A stretch of 64,000 nucleotides of DNA from UBA8437 sp963582065 (lineage in GTDB: Bacteria; Planctomycetota; Planctomycetia; Planctomycetales; Planctomycetaceae): the NCBI GenBank assembly GCA_963582065.1, contig CAUZRQ010000003.1:62001-126000 (forward strand), in the 5' to 3' direction. Below the pieces are notes generated by a model. It was not told the DNA's origin and searched no databases. It was given only the letters and a program-made list of their open reading frames with translations. Every line of letters begins with the position of its first letter. The stretch's first letter is position 1. Of this stretch, positions 8,732-17,852 are shown piece after piece. A program made the translations under genes and the position numbers.

Positions 8732-10810
8732 ATGGCGACGACAGAGACGACCGCGACACGATCAGGTCATAAACGAATGTCGGATGGCGGAAGCACGATG
8801 TTGCTTCTTGGATTGTTGATCTGCGGTTTGGCAGGGGCAGGCTGCGAGTTCATCGACTCGATCACCGGCGGCGAGGCGACCGCCTCGGATGACCAGAAGA
8901 TGACGATCGCAGTTCAACGGGGAGTGATCCAGGTCAGTGTGACCGAAGACGGCGAAGTCGAGAGTGCCAAGCCCGTGATCCTGAAGTGCATGGTAGCCGG
9001 CGGAGCGCAGATTCTTGAAATCGTCCCCGACGGCACACGCATTGTGGAAAAAGGTGGCGTGAAGAAAGAGGAATCGGATGTCTTCGTGGGAGATCAAATC
9101 GTCAAACTGGACGACTCGAAGATCAAGGACGCGCTGGACCAGCAGAAGATCAAGGTCGGAAACGCCGAGACGGCGATGATCCAAGCCGACAAGGACCTGT
9201 CCTTGGCCAAGATCACGGTGAATGAATACGAGCAGGGGACGTTCATTCAGGAGCTGCAGGGACTGGATGCGGAAGTCACCATTGCGATGGAGAACCTCCG
9301 TGGTGCGGAGAATCAGTTCGATTATACCAAGAAGATGTTTCGCAAAGGGTTCGTCACGAAGCTTCAGCTCGAGGCGGACGAGTTTGCGGTCAAACGGTCG
9401 AATCTTGAGCTGGCGCAATCCGAGACGAAGCGGGTGGTCCTGGTGAAATTCACCAGGGTGAAGATGTTGGAGGATCTTCGGAGTGCCGTGAAGACCGCCA
9501 CGCAGGGCGTCAAGCAGAGGCAAAGCGCGCTGGACCTTGAACTGCGGTTGTTGGAACGGATCACCAATCAGTTCAAGAACTGCGTGATCCTGGCACCGCA
9601 GCCGGGCATGGTGGTCTACCACAACGAACGAAGTCGCTGGGGACGGAGCCAGACCGCCCAGATTGAGGAAGGGGCGACCGTCCGTGAACACCAGGCGATC
9701 GTGAAGTTGCCCGATTTCACAAAGATGCAGGTGAAGGTCAACGTCCACGAGTCGAAGGTGCAGCAGGTGGCGGTTGGCGACCGGGCGTGGTTGACGATCC
9801 AGGGATACAAGACCGCCCTGAAGGGCGTGGTGATCGAGATCGCCAACCAGCCGGAAACGGCCAGCTGGTACCAGGCGAAGGTCAAGGAGTACGCGACAAT
9901 TGTCAAGATCGACGAGATCCCGGCGGGAATGGTACCCGGCATGTCGGCCGAGGTGGTGATTGACGTCGAAGAACGCCAAGACGTATTGAAGCTTCCTGTC
10001 GAATCGGTGATCGAGATCGGCGGCGATTATTTCGCGTGGACGAGCGGGGCCGACGGTTACCAGAAGAAGAAACTGACGGTTGCCAAGAGCACAAAAGGTG
10101 ACGAACGCGTGTTGAGCGACAGCAAGTTCATCGCGGTCGAAGACGGCGTTGAGGAACAAGAAAGGGTGGTCCTGAATCCTCGCGATGTGGTGCCCGAAGC
10201 GAAGGAATTGATTCTTGCCGATGAGCAGAAACAGGCAGAGCAGAGGAATCCCGCAACGATCGCTGATGCCAAGAGCGGCGCTCCGGGTGCCAGGCCCCCT
10301 CAAGGCGGAAGGAAAACGTCCGGTCGGAAGACGGCCGCAAAGAGCGGCGGTGGCGGCGCAGCGCAGAGTGGTTTGGGTCAAATGGCGCAGTTCGACAAGG
10401 ACAAGGACGGAAAGATCTCCAAAGCCGAATCGGAAGGGACGTACCTGGCCAACTTTTTTGATCGGGTCGATGGAGACAAGGACGGATTTCTGACCGCCAG
10501 CGAGGTCGCCGCGATGCGGTCCCAAGGTAAGAAAAGCCGTGGGGGAAGTGGCGGAAGTGGTAAGAAGTCCGCCGAAGGCGGTGGCAGCCGCGCTCCATCA
10601 TTTACCGGTGCGACGTTTCTGGAACGGTGGGACAAGGACTCAGACGGCAAGGTTTCCAAGGAGGAGATCTCCGAGCGGGCCAGGCCGAATTTTGACGCCA
10701 ATGACTCCAACTCCGACGGGTTTCTCGACAAAGCCGAGCTCGACAAGATGGCTGATGCTCTCAGAGCTCGCTTCTCCGGAGCTGGCGGCGGCGGTGGCGG
10801 GGGCCAGTAG
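8732..10810 (+). CDS. HlyD/MacA-type periplasmic adaptor with four C-terminal EF-hands
   Basis: The 692-residue protein has a signal/lipoprotein-like N terminus (LLICGLAGAGCEF, Cys about residue 48). A membrane-fusion-protein core follows: a biotinyl-lipoyl-like half, a long helical hairpin (about 140-285), the second lipoyl half (CVILAPQPGMVVY) and beta-barrel/MP domains to about residue 490. After a Lys/Gly-rich linker come two EF-hand pairs: DKDKDGKISKAE, DGDKDGFLTASE, DKDSDGKVSKEE and an expanded DANDSNSDGFLDKAE, between about 552 and 672. The ATG at 8732 is preceded by AGGAAA (8721). The permease gene follows after 3 bases. The EF-hand fusion is unusual for this family and suggests calcium binding in the periplasm. 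Confidence 0.87.
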   Translation: MATTETTATRSGHKRMSDGGSTMLLLGLLICGLAGAGCEFIDSITGGEATASDDQKMTIAVQRGVIQVSVTEDGEVESAKPVILKCMVAGGAQILEIVPDGTRIVEKGGVKKEESDVFVGDQIVKLDDSKIKDALDQQKIKVGNAETAMIQADKDLSLAKITVNEYEQGTFIQELQGLDAEVTIAMENLRGAENQFDYTKKMFRKGFVTKLQLEADEFAVKRSNLELAQSETKRVVLVKFTRVKMLEDLRSAVKTATQGVKQRQSALDLELRLLERITNQFKNCVILAPQPGMVVYHNERSRWGRSQTAQIEEGATVREHQAIVKLPDFTKMQVKVNVHESKVQQVAVGDRAWLTIQGYKTALKGVVIEIANQPETASWYQAKVKEYATIVKIDEIPAGMVPGMSAEVVIDVEERQDVLKLPVESVIEIGGDYFAWTSGADGYQKKKLTVAKSTKGDERVLSDSKFIAVEDGVEEQERVVLNPRDVVPEAKELILADEQKQAEQRNPATIADAKSGAPGARPPQGGRKTSGRKTAAKSGGGGAAQSGLGQMAQFDKDKDGKISKAESEGTYLANFFDRVDGDKDGFLTASEVAAMRSQGKKSRGGSGGSGKKSAEGGGSRAPSFTGATFLERWDKDSDGKVSKEEISERARPNFDANDSNSDGFLDKAELDKMADALRARFSGAGGGGGGGQ

Positions 10811-10813
10811 GTC

Positions 10814-12160
10814 GTGTTTCCTTGGGGTCGATCTCTGCAAATGGCACTCAAGAGCCTGCGGCTACACTTTTTGCGTAGCGTGCTGGCCGCCGTGGGGGTG
10901 CTGATTGGTGTGACGGCAGTGATCTGGTTGGTGGCCTTGGGTGAAGGGGTCAGCTATCAGGCGCAGCAGTTGATCAAGGAATACGGCGCTACGAACGTCA
11001 TTATTCGGTCCAAAGCACCGGCAGTTGCGGCCGACACCGGCCGTGTGAAGATCTACGGTTTGACACGGCTCGACTTCGAGCGAATCACCGCCCGGGTCGC
11101 GGGACCGTCGTCCGATTACGTGATCAATACGATCGAACGCGCAGTTCCGATGCGCGAGGTCGCGATGGAACTGCGGTACTTCGACCGGACCTGTGATACC
11201 CAACTCCTGGGTGTCATGAAGGACTATCAGAATATCAACCATCTCGAGATGTCGATCGGGAGGTTTCTGTCACGCGGAGATTCGGAAACCAAGAGCAACG
11301 TGGCAGTCTTGGCCTACGGGACGTCACGAGATCTGTTCCCGTACGAAAATCCGATTGGCAAGACGGTTCGGGTCGACCAGGATTTCTACCGCGTCGTGGG
11401 CGTCGTGGGTAAGAAGCAGGATGCGGCGGCTATTGGTGGCAGCATTTCCGGGCGAAGTTACGACAAAGATGTCTACATTCCACTGAGCACGTTCCGCGCT
11501 CGGATCGGTGACCAGGTGCCGATTTCGATGGAGTCGTTCGAGAGCGAATTGATCGAGATCAACCAGATTACGGTCACCGTGAAAAGCGTGGAGCGGGTTC
11601 CTGAGACGGCCGATCTGATCCGGGTTCTGCTGAGCGACCTCCACGACAAGGACAACCCGGATTATGCCGTCACGGTTCCGATGGAACTTCTCGAGCAGGC
11701 CGAGACGACTCGAATGATGTTCAACATCCTGTTGGTGGTGATCGCCGGAATCTCGTTGCTGGTCGGTGGCATTGGCATCATGAACATCATGTTGGCGACA
11801 GTGACCGAACGAACGCGAGAGATCGGGATCCGGCGTGCGCTGGGAGCTACACAGGCGGATATCCGGACGCAATTTCTCAGCGAAGCGACCGTGCTGACCG
11901 GGATCGGCGGGATGCTGGGCATCGCGTGCGGATTCATGTGTTACCCCGTCGTCGACCTGGTCATGAGCCAGTTGGAGGGTTGGGCTCCCCAGTTCTGGGA
12001 GGGGCTTTCGCCGGCGGTACAGAATATCGAGCCCCGCGTCGAGACCTGGTCGGTGGTGGCCGCTTTTATCATCTCGGTGACCGTCGGTATCGTATTCGGC
12101 GTGTTCCCAGCCCGTCAGGCCGCCATGTTGGATCCGATCGAGGCTCTGCGGCACGAGTAG
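10814..12160 (+). CDS. MacB/FtsX-type ABC transporter permease
   Basis: This 448-residue permease has the MacB layout. A first helix (about 18-42, SVLAAVGVLIGVTAVIW) precedes a large periplasmic MacB_PCD domain (about 45-290). Three helices of an FtsX domain follow, including the typical segment VGGIGIMNIMLATVTERTRE. No Walker A/B ATPase domain is fused, and no separate ATPase gene lies nearby, so the nucleotide-binding partner must be encoded elsewhere. The GTG at 10814 gives the usual pre-helix N terminus; ATG at 10841 is an alternative. Being 3 bases after the adaptor gene implies co-transcription. It probably couples ATP hydrolysis to the adaptor/TolC-like duct. Confidence 0.87.
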   Translation: MFPWGRSLQMALKSLRLHFLRSVLAAVGVLIGVTAVIWLVALGEGVSYQAQQLIKEYGATNVIIRSKAPAVAADTGRVKIYGLTRLDFERITARVAGPSSDYVINTIERAVPMREVAMELRYFDRTCDTQLLGVMKDYQNINHLEMSIGRFLSRGDSETKSNVAVLAYGTSRDLFPYENPIGKTVRVDQDFYRVVGVVGKKQDAAAIGGSISGRSYDKDVYIPLSTFRARIGDQVPISMESFESELIEINQITVTVKSVERVPETADLIRVLLSDLHDKDNPDYAVTVPMELLEQAETTRMMFNILLVVIAGISLLVGGIGIMNIMLATVTERTREIGIRRALGATQADIRTQFLSEATVLTGIGGMLGIACGFMCYPVVDLVMSQLEGWAPQFWEGLSPAVQNIEPRVETWSVVAAFIISVTVGIVFGVFPARQAAMLDPIEALRHE

Positions 12161-12180
12161 TTGGCGGCGTGCCCGTCGTG

Positions 12181-13380
12181 TCAGGTCGATGTGTCGGCGA
12201 ACCGCAGTGCCGCAAGATGATGCAGGTCGCGACCCGGTGATCCGTCGACCAGCCAGTTGGCGATTGCCTCGCCTGTCACCGGCGCCAACAGGACTCCCTT
12301 GGTGAAGTGGCCGGCGGCAAGGAACACGTTGTCGGTTCCGGGAATGCGATCGACGATCGGCATTTCGTCAGGTGTGTGCGGGCGTAATCCCACCCAGGTT
12401 CTGGTGGCTTCGACGTGGGCCAGGGCCGGCAGCATTCTTCCAACCGACTCCGCCAGTTGGCGACGACCGTCTTCGGTCGGCTCGAGGTCCGGCCCGACGA
12501 ATTCCTGGGTGCCACCGGCCACGACGCGGCCATCGGGAAGCTGGCGAACCATGGTTTCGCCCAGTATGCACGTTTGCATCGTCAACTGTTGAGGGTCAGT
12601 TGCTATGGCCTGTCCCTTGGCCGGCTGGATCGGCAGAGGGCATCCGAACTGGGCGGACACCTTTCCGGCGGACCATCCGGTCGTTAGTACGACCTGGCCG
12701 ACCGAAATGCGAGATCGGCCGCAGGCGACGTCCACCAGGCGGCCGCCCGTCACGGTGAACCCGGTGACCGGGGTGTGCGTGAGCAGTCGGACTCCTCGGT
12801 CAAGCAGGTCCGTTGCCAACGCGATCGCGGTCCGCAACGGATGAAACGTGGCGTCGTCGGGGCAGAACAACCCCTCAACGACCGACGTGGATAACGCCGG
12901 CTCACAGTCGGCCAGGGCGGTTCCCATGAGCGCCTCGCAACGGTTGCCGCGTTGGTTTTCAGAGTCGGCATATGTGACCAGATCACCCGGCCACTCACCG
13001 TCTATCCGAAGGCTTCCACTGCGGACAAAATCAACTCCGGTGGCGGCCAGTGGTCCGTCATCGGTAAACAGTTCGGAATAGCTTTCCCGCGCTTCAATTG
13101 CCCAGTCGCGGAACAGCGGTAAGTGGTCGTGGCGAGTCTGCCCGGCAAAAAGGCCGCCTGTGTTGTGACCCGAAGCTCCTTGCGAAAGTCCAGCGGTGTC
13201 CACGACGGTGATGGAACCGCGATATCGACGCCGCAGTTGCCATGCGGTAAACAGGCCGACAAGCCCGGCACCCACGATCAGCACATCAGTGGTGTTCGGC
13301 AGGGCTGTGTCGGAGGGATGTTCGAGGAGCCTTCGCTGGTCAGGGGTGAGGTCGGACAGCCAGATTGATTCGACCTTCAC
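12181..13380 (-). CDS. FAD-dependent oxidoreductase of the DAO (D-amino-acid/glycine oxidase) family
   Basis: The 399-residue protein has a dinucleotide-binding motif near the N terminus (VLIVGAGLVGLFTAWQL) and DAO-family hallmarks: a mid-region substrate domain and a C-terminal GLRPHTPDEMPIVDRIP segment ending in HFTKGVLLAPVTGE. It probably oxidises an amine or amino acid through FAD in the cytoplasm. The GTG at 13380 is chosen because it overlaps the stop of the upstream transporter gene by 4 bases (GTGA) and has GGAG about 11 bases upstream. It is the last gene of a coupled M81 peptidase-transporter-oxidase set. The substrate cannot be told from sequence. Confidence 0.85.
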   Translation of the reverse strand: MKVESIWLSDLTPDQRRLLEHPSDTALPNTTDVLIVGAGLVGLFTAWQLRRRYRGSITVVDTAGLSQGASGHNTGGLFAGQTRHDHLPLFRDWAIEARESYSELFTDDGPLAATGVDFVRSGSLRIDGEWPGDLVTYADSENQRGNRCEALMGTALADCEPALSTSVVEGLFCPDDATFHPLRTAIALATDLLDRGVRLLTHTPVTGFTVTGGRLVDVACGRSRISVGQVVLTTGWSAGKVSAQFGCPLPIQPAKGQAIATDPQQLTMQTCILGETMVRQLPDGRVVAGGTQEFVGPDLEPTEDGRRQLAESVGRMLPALAHVEATRTWVGLRPHTPDEMPIVDRIPGTDNVFLAAGHFTKGVLLAPVTGEAIANWLVDGSPGRDLHHLAALRFADTST

Positions 13381-15047
13381 GGCTGTGGTGTCTCCGTGTC
13401 CACTGGCGGCGATCGGGTCGAGGAAACCACACAATCCGGCAGGTGGGTGCGAATTCGGTCGGTTGCGGCTTTCGAGAGAGTTCCGGGTAGAACGAGTGTT
13501 CGTAGTCTTCTGAGTCCGTGAAGGTAACGGAGATCGCCATCAGAGATGTCGGTACCTCCGAGATCGAGGTGTTCGAGTTGGTCGAGTTGTCGAAGCAGAG
13601 CCAGGTGAGGTTGAGTCAGTGTCCGGCGGCCGAAGTCGGCCGAGATGACGTGCCCGTCTGCTCCAATCGTCAGTTCGGTGCCAGGAGTTTCCCCGAGTGA
13701 AACAGCGGCATTCTGTTGTGCGACTGTTGGGTTGGTTCGTCCCCAGTTCGACACGGTGTCGTAGGTGGAAGTGATGGCACCCCATGCCCCGAAGACGGCA
13801 AGCACCAGTAACAGGCCCAGAACAGCGTGTTCCCACCAGCGATTGCGGTACTCGGCGCCGATGTCGGCAGCCCGTGAACTGAGCACCCACAGGCCCCCGG
13901 CTATCAGGGGCAGCAGGACCACCTGGAGAGCATTGACGACCAGGGTCAGGGCCACGAAATCGGGCATGCCGGGCAGCGTCCAGATGATCGGGGAAATCAG
14001 GCACCAGGTAGCTACGGCCTGGTACAGCCGTGTGCGACGAAAGTCGGTTCCGGCCAGGTTTGCCTTCGGGTCACAGATTCGCATCCACGAGTGGCTGGCG
14101 AGCATGCCCAGCCCCAGGGCATGACCGACGAGCGAGGTGAAGACGGCAGCGAAGATGCCGGTATAAAAGACCAGTTCGCCCATCCTTCCCAAGCGAGTTC
14201 CCAGCAACCATGGAAGGTCGTCCATCGTGTCTACGGTCCCGCCGACGGGGTGGAGAGTCTCGGCGGCGAGTGTCCAGATCGAGAGATCGAGTACCAGCAT
14301 GACCGCCATGGCGAGCAGGAAGTCGTAGAACTGCAGTTTCCTGAAACCCGGCCCTCGCCACCCCTTGCTGTCGAGAAAATATGGGTAGACCAGGTTCATC
14401 AACGAGCCACCCACCGCACCGATCATGCCCATTGCGACCAGCAGCGGCGCATATTGTCCGGCCTGTTCGGGCATCGTCCATGACACCAACCCACTGGCGA
14501 TGCCGCTGGGACTCGGGCCGACCATCAACGCGGTCCCGAGAAAAGCGATCGAGAGCAGGATCAACAGAATCTTGAAAAGGAGTTCGATCCGTTGGAATGC
14601 GGGACGAAAAACAAGCAACAGTGCCACGCCGCTCCAGGCAATTGCCCAGCCCATGATGCTGCCGACCCCGGTAGCGTTTCGACAGGCCTCGCCGATGCCC
14701 CTGGTCATGTACGCGCCGTAGAGATGCCCCAGCAGGACCGTTGCCAACAGCAGCAGCGGAGCGTAGGCCGGATGGAGGCGGAAGAGTCCGTCCAGTAGGT
14801 GTTCGCCGCGGGGGTTGCACAAATGGTAACGGGCAATGACCGAAACCATGACCCACCGCATCCCGACGGCCAACACCAGGACCCACATCAACGAGTAGCC
14901 GAAATCGGCACCGGCGGTTGCCATCTCCACGATGTCACCGGCGCCGAGCCATGTCAGGACGACCACCAGCCCGGGACCGAACGAGCGAAGGTACTCGAAG
15001 AAGGTCTGCGGAATCGGCGTGGCATCGGGGGGGGGTGGAGCAATCAC
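13377..15047 (-). CDS. Nramp-related membrane transporter with a C-terminal LRR-like tail
   Basis: This 556-residue protein has about 11 hydrophobic helices resembling the Nramp (LeuT-fold) family. The first helix carries GAGD (residues 35-38) where classical Nramp proteins have DPGN, and the sixth carries GAVGGSLMN (about 210-218) where they have the MPH-type motif. Normal transition-metal coordination therefore looks absent. After the last helix comes a soluble tail of about 120 residues containing leucine-rich-repeat-like sequence (LEHLDLGGTDISDGDL). The start is a GTG overlapping the stop of the M81 gene (GTGA), and its stop overlaps the next start in the same way. The substrate is unknown. 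Confidence 0.75.
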   Translation of the reverse strand: MIAPPPPDATPIPQTFFEYLRSFGPGLVVVLTWLGAGDIVEMATAGADFGYSLMWVLVLAVGMRWVMVSVIARYHLCNPRGEHLLDGLFRLHPAYAPLLLLATVLLGHLYGAYMTRGIGEACRNATGVGSIMGWAIAWSGVALLLVFRPAFQRIELLFKILLILLSIAFLGTALMVGPSPSGIASGLVSWTMPEQAGQYAPLLVAMGMIGAVGGSLMNLVYPYFLDSKGWRGPGFRKLQFYDFLLAMAVMLVLDLSIWTLAAETLHPVGGTVDTMDDLPWLLGTRLGRMGELVFYTGIFAAVFTSLVGHALGLGMLASHSWMRICDPKANLAGTDFRRTRLYQAVATWCLISPIIWTLPGMPDFVALTLVVNALQVVLLPLIAGGLWVLSSRAADIGAEYRNRWWEHAVLGLLLVLAVFGAWGAITSTYDTVSNWGRTNPTVAQQNAAVSLGETPGTELTIGADGHVISADFGRRTLTQPHLALLRQLDQLEHLDLGGTDISDGDLRYLHGLRRLRTLVLPGTLSKAATDRIRTHLPDCVVSSTRSPPVDTETPQP

Positions 15048-16570
15048 GATGACAGGCGAGCCTTGGGACGAAAGTCAGGAGTCGGCACGTGTTCGTCGAG
15101 CGGGAAGATGGGCCGTGGGCACCGTGAAAACGGCAGCGAGTGAAGATTGGCGCTGGTGGAGCCGGGAACGTCGACGGTCACAATCGCAGTGGCAATCGCC
15201 TCGTAGTGCGTACGAAAACCGTTGGGGGACTTGGCGACCACGACATCGTAGTCGGTGGGATCAAGTCCGTGGGCGGTGAAGACAGCGCGGCCGACCACGT
15301 AGACGCTTCGCTCGGTCACCAATGTGTCGACATGGCCATTGTCCGTGGCGATCCGCAACACGACAGTGGTTCCGGCGGTCTCGGGTTTGCCCGATTCATA
15401 AGTGAAGTGACCGTCGTGGATGCTAAGGACGCGGGCGGTGACCGACAGCGGATCGAAACGGCCCGGATCCCGGGTGCCTCCCAGGGGCACATCGACGGAG
15501 TCACCGACGCCGGCTTCGGCCGCGATTCGTGCGGCCGGAGCGTCGACGACGCTCAACAATGCCGTTCCCGAAAATGACGACGAAACATCCGCGGATTGTC
15601 CGAGCAGTCCTGCCAGAATCGCGTTGCTGTCGCCGGAAGCACCGCTGGCCGTCGCATCTGCTGCGTCGGAAAAGACCGTGAGGCCTTCGGTGTTGTTGGC
15701 CGTGGAGATCGCGGTCTCCAGTGACACCAGTTGTGCTTCGAGTCGCTGACGTTGGTCCCAGAGGAACCTGGCGATCTGTCCGGCGGCCTGGTCGGCTGCA
15801 GGCTGGTCGTCGTCGGTAGTGATCTCCACCCACGATCTGAGTCCTGGAACATCGGTGAAAGGGTTTCCGATCAGGACTCCGGCGGCCAGTCCGGCCCCGG
15901 AGTTCTCGATGTCCTGGCACATCCGGATCGCATCGCCAAACAATCCGCTGGCGGTCAGAAGTTCGTCACCCCGAACCAGCATCGGTAACGGGATTCGAGC
16001 ATTGGTGGGGGTGACGTCTTTGCGAATCAACCGAAGCAGTGCACCGGCCGAACGGCGACCTGTTTCGTACTGATCAGTGTGGGGATAGGTGTGAAATGGA
16101 ACGAAAAGCTCAGCGTGCTCTTGCATGCGTTCGGTAAAGATGGCGTGGAGGTCCAGCGAGACGACCACCGGGACCGTTTCGCCGAGAATCTGGCGGGCAC
16201 GGGACAGGACCCGCCCCTCGGGATCGCCTTCCTGCTCGCCGGCCATGGCTCCATGAAGACAGAAATAGACAGCGTCAATATCGGAATGCCGGTTGATCGT
16301 TTCGATGAATTCGTCGATGAGCCGGTCGAGATCGGTTTCTCGAATGGGCCCGCCCGATACGGCCCAGGCTGCCATTCCACCAATCGGCAGGACATCCTCC
16401 TCGGCGTCGGCGAACACATCGAGTGCTCCGGCGATCTCGGTGTCGGTTCCACGGCGTGCAGACAGCAGGTCGTCACCGTGTGCCTGGTGGAAGTCCTCGT
16501 AGAGGGTCAATCGCGGATTGAACACCGAGGTTTCTTGTTTCAGTTCGGCTACGAGAATACGAACGGGCAT
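15044..16570 (-). CDS. M81 family metallopeptidase (MlrC-like)
   Basis: The 508-residue protein begins directly with the M81/DUF1485 motif (RILVAELKQETSVFNP) and includes the conserved FCLHGAMAGEQEGDPEG and SLDLHA segments that supply metal ligands. The MlrC C-terminal domain follows from about residue 310. The founding member, MlrC, acts on linearised microcystin products; most relatives have unknown substrates, often linked to unusual or D-amino-acid peptides. It is first in a translationally coupled trio with a transporter and an FAD amine/amino-acid oxidase, which suggests uptake and breakdown of a modified amino compound (inference). Confidence 0.86.
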   Translation of the reverse strand: MPVRILVAELKQETSVFNPRLTLYEDFHQAHGDDLLSARRGTDTEIAGALDVFADAEEDVLPIGGMAAWAVSGGPIRETDLDRLIDEFIETINRHSDIDAVYFCLHGAMAGEQEGDPEGRVLSRARQILGETVPVVVSLDLHAIFTERMQEHAELFVPFHTYPHTDQYETGRRSAGALLRLIRKDVTPTNARIPLPMLVRGDELLTASGLFGDAIRMCQDIENSGAGLAAGVLIGNPFTDVPGLRSWVEITTDDDQPAADQAAGQIARFLWDQRQRLEAQLVSLETAISTANNTEGLTVFSDAADATASGASGDSNAILAGLLGQSADVSSSFSGTALLSVVDAPAARIAAEAGVGDSVDVPLGGTRDPGRFDPLSVTARVLSIHDGHFTYESGKPETAGTTVVLRIATDNGHVDTLVTERSVYVVGRAVFTAHGLDPTDYDVVVAKSPNGFRTHYEAIATAIVTVDVPGSTSANLHSLPFSRCPRPIFPLDEHVPTPDFRPKARLSS

Positions 16571-16637
16571 GCGAGGAAACCTGTCGCAGCAAATGACCGG
16601 AGCGGGTCATTGTACCGTCGCCGTCGCGGACTCGCAG

Positions 16638-17849
16638 CTAGGACGCCGTTGCGGGTCGGCGGTTCTGGGCTCGACGGATCCGTTGCAGCCAGCGAACCGC
16701 CTCGGTGACCAACGGGTCTCTGCGGCCTGCGCGATCGACACGGCCTTTGAGTACCTCGGTCATCTTTTGTTGAGCCGCATCATAGTCTCGCTGGAGATGC
16801 AGAAGTTGGCCCTCGAAGTAGGTCACCAGCAGTTCGTCACTGATCTGGTTGCGATAGCGGTTGAGTTGTTGTTCGGCCAAACCGGTCGATCCGGCCTGCA
16901 ATGGAAGAGTGATGGCGGCCTGGATCAACGGCCAGCGGTCGGCGTCGGCTCGACCGTTGATAGATTCGGAATCGAGTGCGGTGGCCAGTATCTGGCAGGC
17001 TGAAGTCAGTTTGTGGTTGGTGGCGAGGTAACGGGCGTGTTGGGCGATCAGGGCGATCCGGCCAGGAAATCGGCTGCGAAGCTTTCTGAAGGTGGCGTCG
17101 TGTGACCGGGCCGAGGCGGTGGTGGCCAGCGTGGCCGCGTACAACTCGGCCGACACGGGGTCGTCGGGGCTGCGAAGGTGAAGTCGATGGCCACGACGGA
17201 TCGACTCGTCTTGTTTGCCGACGGCCATCAGCAGGCGGACCTCTCGACGTTCCAGCTCAACACTGTCGGGGTTTCGCTTGCGGATCAGGCGGACCAGCCT
17301 TAGCGCAGCTGGGGCCTGATCATATTCGACCGCGAAATCAAGCAGTTCGGGATGGAATTCGGGGATGTCGGCCGACAGTGTCAGAGCCGTTTCGAGCGAG
17401 CGTGCGGAACGATTGCGATGGGCGGCGGCCGCTTCGTGACGGGCGTCGGCTGCCAGTCGCACCGCCAGGGCCTCGTAGGCATAGACGCAGGTCAGTCGGA
17501 CGAGTGGGTCCGAGGGATGGTCGAGTTCCAGTGCAATGAGCTTGTCGGCGGATGTGAGGTTGAGCGCGAAGAGTTGAAGTCGCAGCAGGCAGGCACGGAT
17601 CCGCGGTTGATCGGAGTGCTCGAGTGCGGTTTCGAATTCGCCGCGGGCGGCGTCGAGCTCATCAAGTTGAAGAAGGGCGACTCCACGCAGGTAGTGAATG
17701 TCGCTCGAACCTGAGAGTCCTGCCAGAGCGTCGAGAGCCTGTGCGGCGTCGGAACGTTGCAGGTGATCCCGGGCCGATTGAAGTTGTGAAGTCGGGCCCT
17801 GAGATCCGCAACCGGCCAGGAGTCCGAGGATGAGGACTGTTCGACGCAC
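16638..17849 (-). CDS. TPR-repeat lipoprotein
   Basis: A short signal peptide with a lipobox (LLAGCGS, Cys about residue 14) is followed by about 380 residues of alpha-helical hairpins with tetratricopeptide character (for example HYLRGVALLQLDELDAARGE). The start is a GTG three bases after the stop of the upstream DUF1559 gene, so the two are probably co-transcribed. It is likely a scaffold for protein interactions in the periplasm or at a membrane. No enzymatic motif is visible. Confidence 0.78.
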   Translation of the reverse strand: MRRTVLILGLLAGCGSQGPTSQLQSARDHLQRSDAAQALDALAGLSGSSDIHYLRGVALLQLDELDAARGEFETALEHSDQPRIRACLLRLQLFALNLTSADKLIALELDHPSDPLVRLTCVYAYEALAVRLAADARHEAAAAHRNRSARSLETALTLSADIPEFHPELLDFAVEYDQAPAALRLVRLIRKRNPDSVELERREVRLLMAVGKQDESIRRGHRLHLRSPDDPVSAELYAATLATTASARSHDATFRKLRSRFPGRIALIAQHARYLATNHKLTSACQILATALDSESINGRADADRWPLIQAAITLPLQAGSTGLAEQQLNRYRNQISDELLVTYFEGQLLHLQRDYDAAQQKMTEVLKGRVDRAGRRDPLVTEAVRWLQRIRRAQNRRPATAS

Positions 17850-17852
17850 GAT

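Noticed and set aside
8762..10525. A 587-codon minus-strand open frame opposite the adaptor gene
   Set aside because: It lies entirely antisense to the HlyD-type gene, is His/Leu/Asp-biased and has no family motif.
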